64,000 nucleotides of DNA from Leucobacter tenebrionis. GTDB taxonomy: Bacteria; Actinomycetota; Actinomycetes; Actinomycetales; Microbacteriaceae. Below the pieces are notes generated by a model. That model had not been told where the DNA came from and did no database searches. It worked only from the letters and a program-made list of their open reading frames with translations. Positions 8,585-17,861 of this stretch are shown piece after piece. Position numbers and translations under genes: made by a program. The stretch lies in contig NZ_CP082322.1 of the NCBI RefSeq assembly GCF_019884725.1, positions 806,001 to 870,000 on the forward strand, read 5' to 3'. Each line of letters opens with the position of its first letter. The first letter of the stretch is position 1.

Positions 8585-10261
8585 CTACACCACCACCACG
8601 ACGGGCACGATCATCGCCTTGCGGCGCAGCTTCGTGCCGACCCAGCGGCCGATCGTGCGGCGGGTGATCTGCTGCAGCTGCTGGTGGTCGTGGACGCCGT
8701 CCTTCATGGCGACCTCGAGCGCATCGGCGATCTGCGGCTTGATCTTCTCGAAGACCCGCGCCTCCTCGGCGACGCCCTTTGCGTGGATGTCGGGACCCGA
8801 CACGATGTGCGCGGTCGTCGGCTCGACCACGGTGATCACCGAGATGAAGCCCTCCTCGGCGAGCGTGCGGCGATCCCGCAGATCGTCGTCGGTGACCCGG
8901 CCGACGCTCTTGCCGTCGACGTAGATGAACTCGGTGTCGAGCTGTCCCACGGCGCGAGCCACGCCGTCCGCGAGGTCGACGACGGTGCCGTTCTCGGCGA
9001 TGACGGTGCGGTTCTGCGGCACACCGGTCTCGATCGCGAGCGCGGCATTGGCCACGAGCATGCGGTACTCGCCGTGGATCGGCATGACGTTCTTCGGGCG
9101 CACGATGTTGTAGCAGTACAGCAGCTCGCCCGCGGCGGCGTGACCCGACACGTGCACCTTCGCGTTGCCCTTGTGCACCACGTTGGCGCCGAGCTTGATG
9201 AGGCCGTCGATGACGCGGTACACGGAGGTCTCGTTGCCCGGGATCAGGCTCGAAGCCATGATCACGGTGTCGCCCTCGCCGACCTCGACCTGATGCTCGC
9301 GGTTGACCATGCGGCTGAGCACGGCCATCGGCTCGCCCTGCGAACCCGTCGACATGTAGACGATGCGGTGATCCGGAATATCGCCGCTCTTCTTCAGGTC
9401 GACGAGCACGCCCTCCGGTACATCGAGGTAGCCGAGATCGGCCGCGATCTTCATGTTGCGCACCATCGAGCGGCCGAGCAGCACGACGCGGCGGCCATTC
9501 GCGTGAGCGGCGTCGAGCACCTGCTGCACGCGGTGGACGTGGCTCGAGAAGCTCGCCACGACCACCTTGCCCGGGGTCTTCGCGATGACCTGCTCGATGA
9601 CCGGGCCGATGTTCTTCTCGAGCGGAGTGAAACCGGGCACGTCGGCGTTTGTCGAGTCCGTCATGAAGAGGTCGACGCCCTCCTCGCCCAGCCTGGCGAA
9701 TGCGCGGAGGTCGGTGAGGCGGCCGTCGAGCGGCAGCTGATCCATCTTGAAGTCACCGGTGCCGATCACGAGGCCGGCATCGGTGCGGATCGCCACGGCG
9801 AGCGCATCGGGAATCGAGTGGTTGACCGCGACGAACTCGAGATCGAAGGGGCCGTACTGCACCCGGTCCCCCTCGGCGACCACCTGGGTCTTCGGGCGGA
9901 TCCGGTGCTCCTTGAGCTTCGCCTCGACGAACGCGAGGGTGAGCTTCGAGCCGACGAGCGGGATGTCCTCGCGCATCTTGAGCAGGTACGGCACGCCGCC
10001 GATGTGATCCTCGTGGCCGTGCGTGAGCACCACTGCCACGATGTCGCCGAGGCGATCCTCGATCTTCGTGATGTCGGGCAGGATCAGGTCGACGCCCGGG
10101 TGCTGCACCTCGGGGAAGAGCACGCCGCAGTCGACGATCAGCAGCTTGCCGTTGATCTCGTAGACGGTCATGTTGCGGCCGACCTCGCCGAGGCCGCCGA
10201 GCGGCGTGATGCGGAGGGTGCCCTGTTCGAGCTTGGGCGGGGCGTATGGGGGATTCGTCAT
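8585..10261 (-). CDS. rnj: Ribonuclease J
   Basis: 558 residues of metallo-beta-lactamase/beta-CASP nuclease. The zinc site HGHEDH (81-86) and the beta-CASP C-terminal motifs are present (SSHVHRVQQVLD; HVSGHAAAGELL). RNase J has 5'-3' exonuclease and endonuclease activity in mRNA decay and rRNA maturation. The ATG at 10261 has AAGGA 6 nt upstream; frames open further upstream are not coding. It lies between dapA and the FemAB-murJ operon, the usual dapA-rnj order in actinobacteria. A MITE-like repeat (10289-10356) separates it from dapA. Confidence 0.94.
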   Translation of the reverse strand: MTNPPYAPPKLEQGTLRITPLGGLGEVGRNMTVYEINGKLLIVDCGVLFPEVQHPGVDLILPDITKIEDRLGDIVAVVLTHGHEDHIGGVPYLLKMREDIPLVGSKLTLAFVEAKLKEHRIRPKTQVVAEGDRVQYGPFDLEFVAVNHSIPDALAVAIRTDAGLVIGTGDFKMDQLPLDGRLTDLRAFARLGEEGVDLFMTDSTNADVPGFTPLEKNIGPVIEQVIAKTPGKVVVASFSSHVHRVQQVLDAAHANGRRVVLLGRSMVRNMKIAADLGYLDVPEGVLVDLKKSGDIPDHRIVYMSTGSQGEPMAVLSRMVNREHQVEVGEGDTVIMASSLIPGNETSVYRVIDGLIKLGANVVHKGNAKVHVSGHAAAGELLYCYNIVRPKNVMPIHGEYRMLVANAALAIETGVPQNRTVIAENGTVVDLADGVARAVGQLDTEFIYVDGKSVGRVTDDDLRDRRTLAEEGFISVITVVEPTTAHIVSGPDIHAKGVAEEARVFEKIKPQIADALEVAMKDGVHDHQQLQQITRRTIGRWVGTKLRRKAMIVPVVVVV

Positions 10262-10288
10262 GTATTCCTTAGTCCGTGCTCCTTCTTC

Positions 10289-10356
10289 GTCATTCTGCGG
10301 GAGCGGAGCGAGTCGCAGAATCTCACTCGAAGATCCTGCGCCTACGCGCAGGATGA
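10289..10356. repeat. MITE-like repeat family 1, copy A
   Basis: The element begins GTCATTCTGCG and ends CGCAGGATGAC, terminal inverted repeats that differ at one position. Inside are the complementary half-sites CGCAGAATCTC and GATCCTGCG, so it folds into two adjacent hairpins. Related elements lie at 28654-28735 and 53600-53642. It occupies most of the dapA-rnj gap. Confidence 0.8.
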
Positions 10357-10362
10357 CTGTGG

Positions 10363-11340
10363 TCAGCGGGTGGTGCCTGCGATCTTGGGCAGGGCACCGC
10401 CGGCAGCCGCGTTGCGGTCCGGCCTGAAGTTCGAGGGATCGACACCCGGCACGTCGGTCACGAGTGCGAGTTCGTCTTCGATGAGGGCGGCCTCCCACTC
10501 CTCCGGCCCCACGAGGGGCAGGCGCACGCGGGGGCTGTTGATCCGGCCGAGACCGTGCAGGATGTACTTGGCCGCGACCGTGCCGGGCACGTGGGTCATC
10601 ACGGCGCGCACCAGGGGTTCGAGCCGCTGGTGCGCGTCTCGGGCGGTGTGCAGGTCGCCGGCGTTGACCGCGTCGATGATGGCGCGGTAGGGGGCAGCCG
10701 CGATGTTCGCGGTCACTCCGATGAGGCCGGTGGCGCCGATCGAGAGATGCGGCAGCACGTTCGCGTCGTCGCCCGAGAAGTACATGAGATCGGTCTGGTT
10801 GAGCACGCGGCTCACCTCGCTGAAATCGCCCTTGGCGTCCTTCACCGCGAGGATGTTGGGGTGCTTCGCGAGACGCAGGATCGTCTCGTACTTGATGGGC
10901 ACGCCGGTGCGACCGGGGATGTCGTAGAGGATCACCGGCAGGTCGGTCGCGTCGGCGACCATGCGGAAGTGCGTGAGCAGACCGGCCTGGGTCGGCTTGT
11001 TGTAGTACGGGGTGACGATCATGACGCCGTCGGCGCCGGCCTTCTCACTGGCCCGGTACAGCTCGATCGCGTGCGCGGTCTCGTTCGATCCGCCGCCCGT
11101 GATGATCTTCGCGCGGCCTCCGCTCACCGACTTGGCGACCTCGACCAGCTTGATCTTCTCGGGGTCGGTCAGCGTGGAGGTCTCGCCGGTGGTGCCGGTG
11201 ACCACGATGCCGTCGGCACCGCTCTGAATGCAGTCGTCGATGTGCTTCTCGACGGCGGGCCAATCGACCTCGCCGTCAGCCTGGAACGGCGTGACGAGCG
11301 CGACGAGCACCTGACCAAAGGGATTTTCCTGGATTGCCAC
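10363..11340 (-). CDS. dapA: 4-hydroxy-tetrahydrodipicolinate synthase
   Basis: 325 residues of the DapA TIM-barrel family, condensing pyruvate with aspartate semialdehyde in lysine and diaminopimelate synthesis. The Schiff-base lysine is K167 (ILAVKDAKGD), with the catalytic Tyr in ILYDIPGRTG (Y139) and TGTTGE (48-53). The GTG start at 11340 has no convincing ribosome site. A TAGCCT at 11347-11352 is 6 nt upstream, which suggests a leaderless transcript. It follows thyA-folA and precedes rnj. The C-terminus is about 25-30 residues longer than the E. coli enzyme, as in other actinobacteria. Confidence 0.94.
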   Translation of the reverse strand: MAIQENPFGQVLVALVTPFQADGEVDWPAVEKHIDDCIQSGADGIVVTGTTGETSTLTDPEKIKLVEVAKSVSGGRAKIITGGGSNETAHAIELYRASEKAGADGVMIVTPYYNKPTQAGLLTHFRMVADATDLPVILYDIPGRTGVPIKYETILRLAKHPNILAVKDAKGDFSEVSRVLNQTDLMYFSGDDANVLPHLSIGATGLIGVTANIAAAPYRAIIDAVNAGDLHTARDAHQRLEPLVRAVMTHVPGTVAAKYILHGLGRINSPRVRLPLVGPEEWEAALIEDELALVTDVPGVDPSNFRPDRNAAAGGALPKIAGTTR

Positions 11341-11622
11341 CTCACTAGGCTACCCGACTCCCCTGACATTGCTCCGCGCGGCGGCGCGTGCCGACCTCGA
11401 TGCGCCTCGAGATGACTCGCTCGGCCCCGATTCCACCGGGATAGGGGCCACTCGCGTCATCTCGACCTCGGGCGTGGGCGCGGCGATCCCGCACATTGGA
11501 TCGCTCGCCTCATCGATAAGGCGCCCGCCTCGCCGAGGCCGCACGCGGCGCGGGGATCCGGCCCCTCAGCATCGGCGCTTAGCAGCTCCGCCCAACCGCC
11601 CGGCGACCGGCTCGGAGCATCT

Positions 11623-12267
11623 TCAGCGTCGCACCCACCGCTCGAAGCGGTAGCCGAGCCCGGTCTTCGACACGCGTGGAGCGCCGGGGTCGACGAGCTC
11701 CCACTCCGGCCCGATCCCGGGCGCGAAGGTGTCGGCGTCGGGCACGTCGAGCTCGATCCTGGTCACCACCAGCTCGTCGGCGATCGGCATCGCGGCGCGG
11801 TAGAGCCGGCCGCCGCCGATGATCCACGCGGCTCGCGCGGGCCAGGCGCCCGGATCCTGGCAGCTCGCGCCCGAGTCCTCCGCGAGCCGCTGCAGGTGCG
11901 CCTCGTACTCGCCGCGCACGACGCCCGCGGTACGCGCGACCGCCTCCTCGAGGGAGGCCACCACGGTCGCGCCCTCCGCCGCATAACCCGAATCGCGCGT
12001 CACGACGAGGTTCTCACGACCCGGCAGCGGACGGAAACGTTCGGGCAGCGACTCCCAGGTGCGACGCCCCATGATCACGGGAGCCCCCCAGGTGGTCGAC
12101 TTGAAGTGCGCGAGATCCTCGGGAAGGCGCCAGGGCATCCCGCCGTCGCGACCGATCGCTCCCCTGCCGTCGGCCCCGCGCGCTTCGGCCCAGATCATGC
12201 CGATCCCGCTTCCGACGTCCTCTCCGTCACCGGTGAAGTCGGGGCGAAGCTCCTCAGCGCGGGTCAC
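11623..12267 (-). CDS. folA: Dihydrofolate reductase
   Basis: 214 residues. It carries the DHFR core: GMIWAEARG near the start, IGRDGGMPWRLPEDL (substrate site, W and D), MGRRTWESLP, and a late IIGGGRLYRAAMP. It reduces dihydrofolate to tetrahydrofolate and so serves the thyA gene 3 nt upstream. It is longer than the usual 160-170 residues because of an N-terminal extension of about 20 residues and an insertion near 115-140. The GTG start at 12267 gives that extension and is the least certain point. The 282 bases after its stop (11341-11622) hold no gene or clear repeat that I can see. Confidence 0.93.
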   Translation of the reverse strand: MTRAEELRPDFTGDGEDVGSGIGMIWAEARGADGRGAIGRDGGMPWRLPEDLAHFKSTTWGAPVIMGRRTWESLPERFRPLPGRENLVVTRDSGYAAEGATVVASLEEAVARTAGVVRGEYEAHLQRLAEDSGASCQDPGAWPARAAWIIGGGRLYRAAMPIADELVVTRIELDVPDADTFAPGIGPEWELVDPGAPRVSKTGLGYRFERWVRR

Positions 12268-12270
12268 GGC

Positions 12271-13080
12271 TCACACCGCCACCGGGGCTTTGATGCCCGG
12301 GTGGTGCTCGTAACCGACGACCTCGAAGTCGTCGAGCGTGTAGTCGAGGATCGAGTCGGCCTTGCGGATCTCGACGCGCGGGTACGGGAACGGGTCGCGC
12401 GCGAGCTGCCGCTCGACCTGCTCCACGTGGTTGTCGTAGATGTGGCAGTCGCCGCCCGTCCACACGAACTCGCCAGGCTCGAGCCCCGTCTGCTGCGCGA
12501 CCATGAGGGTGAGCAGCGCGTACGAGGCGATGTTGAACGGCACCCCGAGGAACATGTCTGCCGAGCGCTGGTAGAGCTGGCACGAGAGCTTGCCGTCAGC
12601 GACGTAGAACTGGAAGAACGCGTGGCACGGCGCGAGGGCCATCTCGTCGAGGTCGGCCACGTTCCACGCCGAGACGATGAGTCGGCGCGAGTCGGGGTTG
12701 TCGCGGATCTGCTCGACGACCCGCGAGATCTGATCGATGTGCTCGCCGTTCGGGGTCGGCCACGAGCGCCACTGCACCCCGTAGACGGGGCCGAGGTCGC
12801 CGTTCTCGTCGGCCCACTCGTCCCAGATCGTCACGCCGTGCTGCGTGAGGAAGTCGATGTTGCCCTCGCCGCGCAAGAACCAGAGCAGCTCGACGGCGAC
12901 CGACTTGAAGTGCACGCGCTTCGTGGTGATCAGCGGAAACGACTCGGCCAGATCGAAGCGCATCTGCCGCCCGAACAGGCTGCGGGTGCCGGTGCCCGTG
13001 CGATCCGCCTTCGGCGTGCCGTGCTCGTAGACCTCTCGCAGCAGGTCCTCGTAGGGGGTCGGGATCGCGTTCGCACTCAC
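12271..13080 (-). CDS. thyA: Thymidylate synthase
   Basis: 269 residues, close to the E. coli length. The nucleophile is C152 in [12 protein letters not shown], with the RXR-type phosphate contacts ([11 protein letters not shown]), GVQWR and the C-terminal GIKAPVAV. It makes dTMP from dUMP using methylene-tetrahydrofolate and produces dihydrofolate, which FolA next door recycles. The GTG start at 13080 is preceded by TAGACT 6 nt upstream and no ribosome site, pointing to leaderless transcription of a thyA-folA operon. Confidence 0.96.
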   Translation of the reverse strand: MSANAIPTPYEDLLREVYEHGTPKADRTGTGTRSLFGRQMRFDLAESFPLITTKRVHFKSVAVELLWFLRGEGNIDFLTQHGVTIWDEWADENGDLGPVYGVQWRSWPTPNGEHIDQISRVVEQIRDNPDSRRLIVSAWNVADLDEMALAPCHAFFQFYVADGKLSCQLYQRSADMFLGVPFNIASYALLTLMVAQQTGLEPGEFVWTGGDCHIYDNHVEQVERQLARDPFPYPRVEIRKADSILDYTLDDFEVVGYEHHPGIKAPVAV

Positions 13081-13117
13081 ACTTCGAGTCTACCGCGGCG
13101 ATCCCGATCCCCCGCCG

Positions 13118-14716
13118 CTACGACCCCAGCCCGTCGTCGAAGACCTGCAGCGCGGACGTGTCGTTCGACGCGTCCGCCTTCGCGAGCACACGGCCCCTGA
13201 AGAACTCGGGCGCCACGCGGGCCTGCACCAGCATGAGCACCACGCCGAGTCCGAGCACCACGACGCCGATGATGCCGACGAGACCGACCCCGCCGATGTT
13301 GCTTCCCGAGCCGAAGGCGGGATCCATGCTGTCGATCGTCGTCTGCACGAACACGATGAGCAGCAGGATGCCGCCGATCCCGGGCAGCACGATCTTGGAG
13401 AGCACCGCCCCCGCCCCCTCCTTGGGCGCGGTCTTGCGGAAGTACCACGGGCTCGCGAGCGCGGTGATGCCGTAGTAGAAGCAGACCATCATGCCGAGCG
13501 CCGTGATGGTGTCCCACAGCACGTCCTCGCTGATGAAGCGCATCACGGCGTAGAACGCCGAAGCCACGATCGACGACCACAGCAGGGCCACGTAAGGCGA
13601 CTTGTACTTGGGGTGGATGCGCTTGATCGACTGCGGCAGAGCGCGGTAGTGAGACATCGCGAGCAGGGTGCGCGCGGGCGAGATCGCGGTGGAGTTGATC
13701 GAGGCCATCGCGCTGACGAGGATCGCGAGGGAGAGCAGGATCGCCACCGGTCCCATGACCGGGTGCGCGAGCGCGGCGAACACGTTCTCGGCGATGTCGG
13801 GGTTGCCGAGACCGGTGGGCCCGTCGCCGAGACCGGCGTAGGCGACGGTGGCGGCCGCGGTGCCGACGTAGAGCACGACGAGGATCAGCACGAGGATCAT
13901 CGCGGCCTTGCTCTCGGTCGAGAGGCGGCCCTTCGAGGGCTTCGTCTCCTCGCCCATGGTGAGCACCGTGTCCCAGCCCCAGTAGACGAAGATCGAGACC
14001 GCGATGCCGGCGGCGAACGCGCTGAAGCTGTCGACCTCGAGCGGGTTGAACCAGGAGAGCTCGGGCATGCGCCCCTCGGTGTTGGCCGGATCGCCTGCAC
14101 CGATGAACATCGCGATGATGAACCACACCAGCACCACCATCTGGAAGGCGACGGTCACGTACTGGAACACCTTGGTCGAGGTCATGCCCCGGTACGAGAT
14201 GAACGTGGCGAGGGCCATGAAGCCCAGGCAGACGAGGATGTTGATGAAGCGGTTGCCCGCGATGTCGGCGATGGCGGGATCGCCGACCAGGATGCTGATC
14301 GACTGGAACAGGAACTCGACCGCGATGCCGGCGAGGTTCGAGAGCACGAGCACGGTCGCGGCGATGAGGCCCCAGCCCGCCATCCAGCCGACCCAGGGCC
14401 CGAAGGCGCGCGCAGCCCAGGTGAACGAGGTGCCCGAATCCGGCATCGCGGAGTTGAGGGCCCGGTAGCCGAGCGCCACGAGCAGCATCGGGATGAAGCC
14501 CATGAGGAAGATCGCGGGAGTCTGATAGCCGACCTCGCTCGCCGCCGGCCCGACCGCCGAGGTCAGCGTGTATGCCGGCGCGCAGGTCGAGAGGCCGATG
14601 ACCAGGGCGCCCAGCACCCCCACCGTTCCCGCGGGGAGCCCCTTCTTGCTGATGCCCGTCACCGAGTCGAGGGTTCGTGTCGCCGGCTCAGGCGCCGTGA
14701 GGTCGTACTTGGCCAT
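13118..14716 (-). CDS. APC-family amino acid permease
   Basis: 532 residues with about 12-13 membrane helices and the APC N-terminal pattern (GLPAGTVGVLGALVIGLSTCAPAYTLTSAVG; glycine-rich helix 1). Such proteins take up amino acids or amines, usually by cation or proton symport. Substrate cannot be assigned. The C-terminal tail (about 40 residues) is cytoplasmic and charged. The ATG at 14716 has AGAGA 4 nt upstream. It stands alone between thyA and the gene at 14848; a hairpin at 14768-14808 precedes it. Confidence 0.85.
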   Translation of the reverse strand: MAKYDLTAPEPATRTLDSVTGISKKGLPAGTVGVLGALVIGLSTCAPAYTLTSAVGPAASEVGYQTPAIFLMGFIPMLLVALGYRALNSAMPDSGTSFTWAARAFGPWVGWMAGWGLIAATVLVLSNLAGIAVEFLFQSISILVGDPAIADIAGNRFINILVCLGFMALATFISYRGMTSTKVFQYVTVAFQMVVLVWFIIAMFIGAGDPANTEGRMPELSWFNPLEVDSFSAFAAGIAVSIFVYWGWDTVLTMGEETKPSKGRLSTESKAAMILVLILVVLYVGTAAATVAYAGLGDGPTGLGNPDIAENVFAALAHPVMGPVAILLSLAILVSAMASINSTAISPARTLLAMSHYRALPQSIKRIHPKYKSPYVALLWSSIVASAFYAVMRFISEDVLWDTITALGMMVCFYYGITALASPWYFRKTAPKEGAGAVLSKIVLPGIGGILLLIVFVQTTIDSMDPAFGSGSNIGGVGLVGIIGVVVLGLGVVLMLVQARVAPEFFRGRVLAKADASNDTSALQVFDDGLGS

Positions 14717-14767
14717 GTGTTCTCTACCGTTGCTTTCCCACGCACCGCAGCGTGTTCGCGCATTCGG

Positions 14768-14808
14768 CAGCAGGATGATCGCGGGGTCATCCGGGCCCCG
14801 TCCTGCTG
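14768..14808 (-). terminator. Hairpin between the 14848 gene and the APC permease
   Basis: Perfect 8-bp arms CAGCAGGA (14768-14775) and TCCTGCTG (14801-14808), with a nested ATGA/TCAT pairing. On the minus strand it follows the 14848-15324 gene, but no T-run follows. It may be a weak terminator or part of the permease leader. Confidence 0.35.
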
Positions 14809-14847
14809 TCGCCCGCCGACGATTGTAGGCCGGAACTTCGATTTTCC

Positions 14848-15324
14848 CTAACTCTTGGCCGATTCCCCACTAATTTCGTCGCGTTCGCACGCGATTGCCT
14901 GTCGAATCGCTGCTCTTGCGCGGCGACGATCGCCGCAGGCGTCGTAGACGATGCCGAGGCGCATCCACGACTGCCACGACTCGGGGTGGGCTTCAGCCTC
15001 GTCGCGGTAGCGGGGGAACGCCGCGTCGGCGTCCTCCCTCACGGGCCGACCCGAGGGGTGGGTGGCGACCGGCTCCTCGGGCATGCGCCCCTCGGCCTCG
15101 AGACGATCGGCGAGCCGCGTGGCCCGACGCCCGAACTGCAGTTCTCGCACCAGCGCCCACACTCCGAGGAGGGGCAGGATCAGCATCGCGGCCCCCATGA
15201 TCACCGGGATCGGCTCGCGCGAGACGAGCAGCGCGACGGCGCGAATGCCTGCGAACACGAAGTAGAGCACGAGCAGCGCGCTCATGGTCGTGACGCCGAG
15301 AATGGACCTCGTGCGCGCGTTCAC
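14848..15324 (-). CDS. Membrane protein with TPR-like C-terminus, unknown function
   Basis: 158 residues. Two membrane helices (about 8-34 and 40-62) are followed by a soluble region in which WQSWMRLGIVYDACGDRRRARAAIRQAI resembles one tetratricopeptide unit. Proteins of this kind directly downstream of dapB are common in actinobacteria, but I know of no function. The GTG start at 15324 overlaps the dapB stop as GTGA, so it is coupled to dapB. Confidence 0.75.
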   Translation of the reverse strand: MNARTRSILGVTTMSALLVLYFVFAGIRAVALLVSREPIPVIMGAAMLILPLLGVWALVRELQFGRRATRLADRLEAEGRMPEEPVATHPSGRPVREDADAAFPRYRDEAEAHPESWQSWMRLGIVYDACGDRRRARAAIRQAIACERDEISGESAKS

Positions 15325-16115
15325 GCGCGGTCCTCGGCGGCTGCTGCGGGCGCTGCACCGGAAGGGCCGGAGACGCCCGGCGACGTCGCGCCGATCCCGA
15401 GCACCGCGTCGAGTCCTACTGTGAGACCGCGCGTCGCCTCCGCGGCCTCGAGCGCAGCCCGGATGCCGGCGCGGTACGCCTCGTTCGAGTGAGTGTCGTG
15501 GGTCACGGTCAGCACCTCCCCCGGCCCGCCGAAGCGCACCTCCTGCTTCGCGACCACGCCGGCGAGCCGCAGGCTGTGCACCGGGATCCCCGCGACGAGC
15601 TCCCCGCGAGCCGGCTGCTCAGCGAACGGCGCATCGACCGCGCGCCCCTCGCGGGCCTCCGCCATCAGTTCAGCAGTGCGCACCGCCGTGCCGCTCGGCG
15701 AGTCGACCTTCGCGGGATGATGCGCCTCGACCACCTCGATCGCGTCGAAGTACGGGGCTGCGATACGGGCGAGCACGGTACCGAGCACTGAGCCCAACGA
15801 GAAGTTCGGCACCACGATCGCGCCCGTCTCGGGCAGGCCCGCAAGGCGCTGCTCCAAGGACGCCAGGCGATCCGCCGACCACCCGCTCGTCCCCACGATC
15901 ACCCGCTGCCCGCGGTCGAGCGCGCGCGCCACGATGCCGGGCGAGGCCTCGGGATGGCTGACGTCGACGAGGATCCGCGCCTCCGCTCCTTCCTCGGGCT
16001 TCGATGCGCTCGTCAGACGGGCGACCAGTTCGAAGTCGGGGTGTTCCTCGATCACCTGGCAGACGAGGGACCCCAGCCGACCGGTGGCTCCCGCCACCGC
16101 AACGCTCACAGACAT
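15321..16115 (-). CDS. dapB: 4-hydroxy-tetrahydrodipicolinate reductase
   Basis: 264 residues. It has the Rossmann motif VAGATGRLGSLV at the N-terminus, GTSGW, the tetramer segment VVPNFSLGSVLGTVLA and the catalytic EAHHPAKVDSPSGTA (two His and Lys). It reduces the product of DapA with NAD(P)H. The C-terminus is extended by an Ala/Pro-rich stretch. The ATG at 16115 has TAGACT 7 nt upstream and no ribosome site, so the mRNA is probably leaderless. dapB and dapA are separated here by the permease and thyA-folA. Confidence 0.95.
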   Translation of the reverse strand: MSVSVAVAGATGRLGSLVCQVIEEHPDFELVARLTSASKPEEGAEARILVDVSHPEASPGIVARALDRGQRVIVGTSGWSADRLASLEQRLAGLPETGAIVVPNFSLGSVLGTVLARIAAPYFDAIEVVEAHHPAKVDSPSGTAVRTAELMAEAREGRAVDAPFAEQPARGELVAGIPVHSLRLAGVVAKQEVRFGGPGEVLTVTHDTHSNEAYRAGIRAALEAAEATRGLTVGLDAVLGIGATSPGVSGPSGAAPAAAAEDRA

Positions 16116-16142
16116 GGGTTCCAGTCTAGGACGTCGCGCGGT

Positions 16143-16258
16143 TCCGGGGTCACTGTCCGCCGTGTCGCTGATCCGGGATCACTTTCGGCCGTGTCGCCGA
16201 TCCGGGGTCACTTTCGGCCGTGTCGCGCGAGGCGACACGGCCGAAACTGACCCCGATT
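16143..16258. repeat. Intergenic repeat family 2, locus A (three direct units plus one inverted)
   Basis: Three head-to-tail units with a period of about 29 bases start near 16143, 16170 and 16199, each close to CCGGGGTCACTTTCGGCCG followed by TGTCGC. A fourth, inverted unit lies at 16232-16258. The last direct unit and the inverted one form 23-bp arms with a single mismatch. It fills the space between the M16 peptidase stop and the dapB promoter. A related locus is at 46923-47009. Confidence 0.85.
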
Positions 16259-16295
16259 CAGTGCGGAGGTCGGCGTCGGGAGCGGCGCAGGCGGA

Positions 16296-17729
16296 TCAGA
16301 GCTCGGCGCGGCTCGTGTCGCCCACTGCGACGATCGTCAGCGGGCGAGCCGCGAGCTCAGCGGCGATGCTCCGGATCTCGTCACCCGTGACAGCCGCGAA
16401 GCGCTCCAGCGACGCGTCGAGATCGTAGAGCTCCCCGCTGCCCAGCTCGGCGCGCGCGAGGCGACCCATGCGGGTGTCGCTGTCCTCGAGCGCGAGCGCC
16501 GACGATCCCGCGATCTGCCCGAGCGCCCGCTCGCGCTCCTCATCCGTGATGCCGGTCTCGGCCATGCGCTGCAGTTCCAGACGGCTGAGCTCGACCACCT
16601 CGGCTGCCTTCTCGGGCGCGCACCCCGCGTACATGCCGAAGAGCCCGGCGTCGCTGTAGCTCGCCCCGAAGGAGTACGCGGTGTAGGCCAGCCCGCGCTT
16701 CTCGCGGATCTCCTGGAACAAGCGGCTCGACATGCCGCCGCCCAGCACCGAGTTCATGACGCCGAAGGCGAAGCGCCGCGGATCGTTCGAGCGCAAGCCC
16801 TCGGTGCCGATCAGCAGATTGACCTGCTCGCTCGGGCGGGCGGTGATGTGCACGCTCGGTTCGGCGTTCCCGGTGCCCGCAGCTCCGGTAGAGAGACCGG
16901 GCACCGAGCTCGCCGAAGGGGTCTGATCCGCGCTCGCGTCGACGCTGGTGGAGTCGATCCTCCCCTCCCCCTGCACGCGTCGCACCGGAGTTCCGTCGCG
17001 ATCAGTGTGCCAGCGCTCCTGCGGCGACAGGTTCAGCGCCTCGAGCACGCGCTCGACCAGGCGGTCGTGATCGACCGCACCGGCGGCCGTGATGACCAGA
17101 GTCGTGGGATCGTAGCGGTCGCGGTAGTGCAGGTCGACATCATCGCGCCGCGCGGCGCGGATGGTCTCGGGATGGCCGCCGATCGGCCGGCCGAGCGGAT
17201 GATCCCCCATCACCGCTTCGAAGAACCGCTCGTTCGCGACATCGGCGAGGTCGTCCGCCGCCATCGCGAGCTCCTCGAGGATCACGCCCCGCTCCATCTC
17301 GAACTCGTCGCCGTCGAGCACCGAGTTCGTCACCATGTCGGCGAGCACCGTCACCGCGCCGTCGAGGTCGGCGTCGCGCACCTTCGCGTAGTAGCAGGTG
17401 TACTCCTTGGCGGTGAGCGCGTTGTGCTCGGCGCCGATGCGGTCGAAGCTCGTCGCGATCGAGTAGGCATCGCGCGTCGGGGTGCCCTTGAACAGCAGGT
17501 GCTCGAGGAAGTGCGTGGATCCGAGACTGCCCGGCGCGTCGTCGCGCTCCGCCTGCTCGTCGCGCGATCCCACCCCCACCCAGAAGCCGATCGAGGCGCT
17601 GCGCGCGCTCGGCATCCGCTCGGTGAGCACGCGCAACCCGCTCGGGTGCACGGTGCGCCGCACCACGCCCCCCGCGAGATCGGTTTCGAGCTCGGGCTGG
17701 TCGAGTGGCAGGAAGATCGGTTCACGCAT
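16296..17729 (-). CDS. M16-family zinc metallopeptidase (processing-peptidase-like)
   Basis: 477 residues in the pitrilysin family. The inverted zinc motif HFLEH (73-77) is intact in GSTHFLEHLLFKGT, with the downstream acidic ligand region ERGVILEELAM and the C-terminal domain marker GGGMSSRLFQEIREKRGLAY. A Ser/Thr/Ala-rich linker separates the two halves. Such genes follow pnp in many actinobacteria and resemble mitochondrial processing peptidase beta, but the substrate is unknown. The ATG at 17729 has TAAGCT 6 nt upstream and no ribosome site (leaderless). Confidence 0.9.
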   Translation of the reverse strand: MREPIFLPLDQPELETDLAGGVVRRTVHPSGLRVLTERMPSARSASIGFWVGVGSRDEQAERDDAPGSLGSTHFLEHLLFKGTPTRDAYSIATSFDRIGAEHNALTAKEYTCYYAKVRDADLDGAVTVLADMVTNSVLDGDEFEMERGVILEELAMAADDLADVANERFFEAVMGDHPLGRPIGGHPETIRAARRDDVDLHYRDRYDPTTLVITAAGAVDHDRLVERVLEALNLSPQERWHTDRDGTPVRRVQGEGRIDSTSVDASADQTPSASSVPGLSTGAAGTGNAEPSVHITARPSEQVNLLIGTEGLRSNDPRRFAFGVMNSVLGGGMSSRLFQEIREKRGLAYTAYSFGASYSDAGLFGMYAGCAPEKAAEVVELSRLELQRMAETGITDEERERALGQIAGSSALALEDSDTRMGRLARAELGSGELYDLDASLERFAAVTGDEIRSIAAELAARPLTIVAVGDTSRAEL

Positions 17730-17803
17730 CCCACCAGCTTAGTGATCGCGTTGGCGCTCCGCGCTGCACGCCCTCGCGTCTTCATCACGCACGCACCGCG
17801 CAC

Positions 17804-17845
17804 GCGAAAGCGCCCGCCGAGCCTGAGCTCGACGGGCGCCTTCGC
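17804..17845 (-). terminator. Terminator hairpin downstream of pnp
   Basis: Arms at 17804-17816 and 17833-17845 pair across 13 bases with one mismatch, and an inner CGAGC/GCTCG extends the stem. On the minus strand it ends GGGCGCTTTCGCG, with a short T-run inside the 3' arm. It is placed 17 nt after the pnp stop. Confidence 0.65.
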
Positions 17846-17861
17846 AGCGGATCAGCCGGGA

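Noticed and set aside
13118-14716. Lysine-specific permease, because of dap neighbours
   Set aside because: Nothing in the APC sequence fixes the substrate, so position alone was not used.
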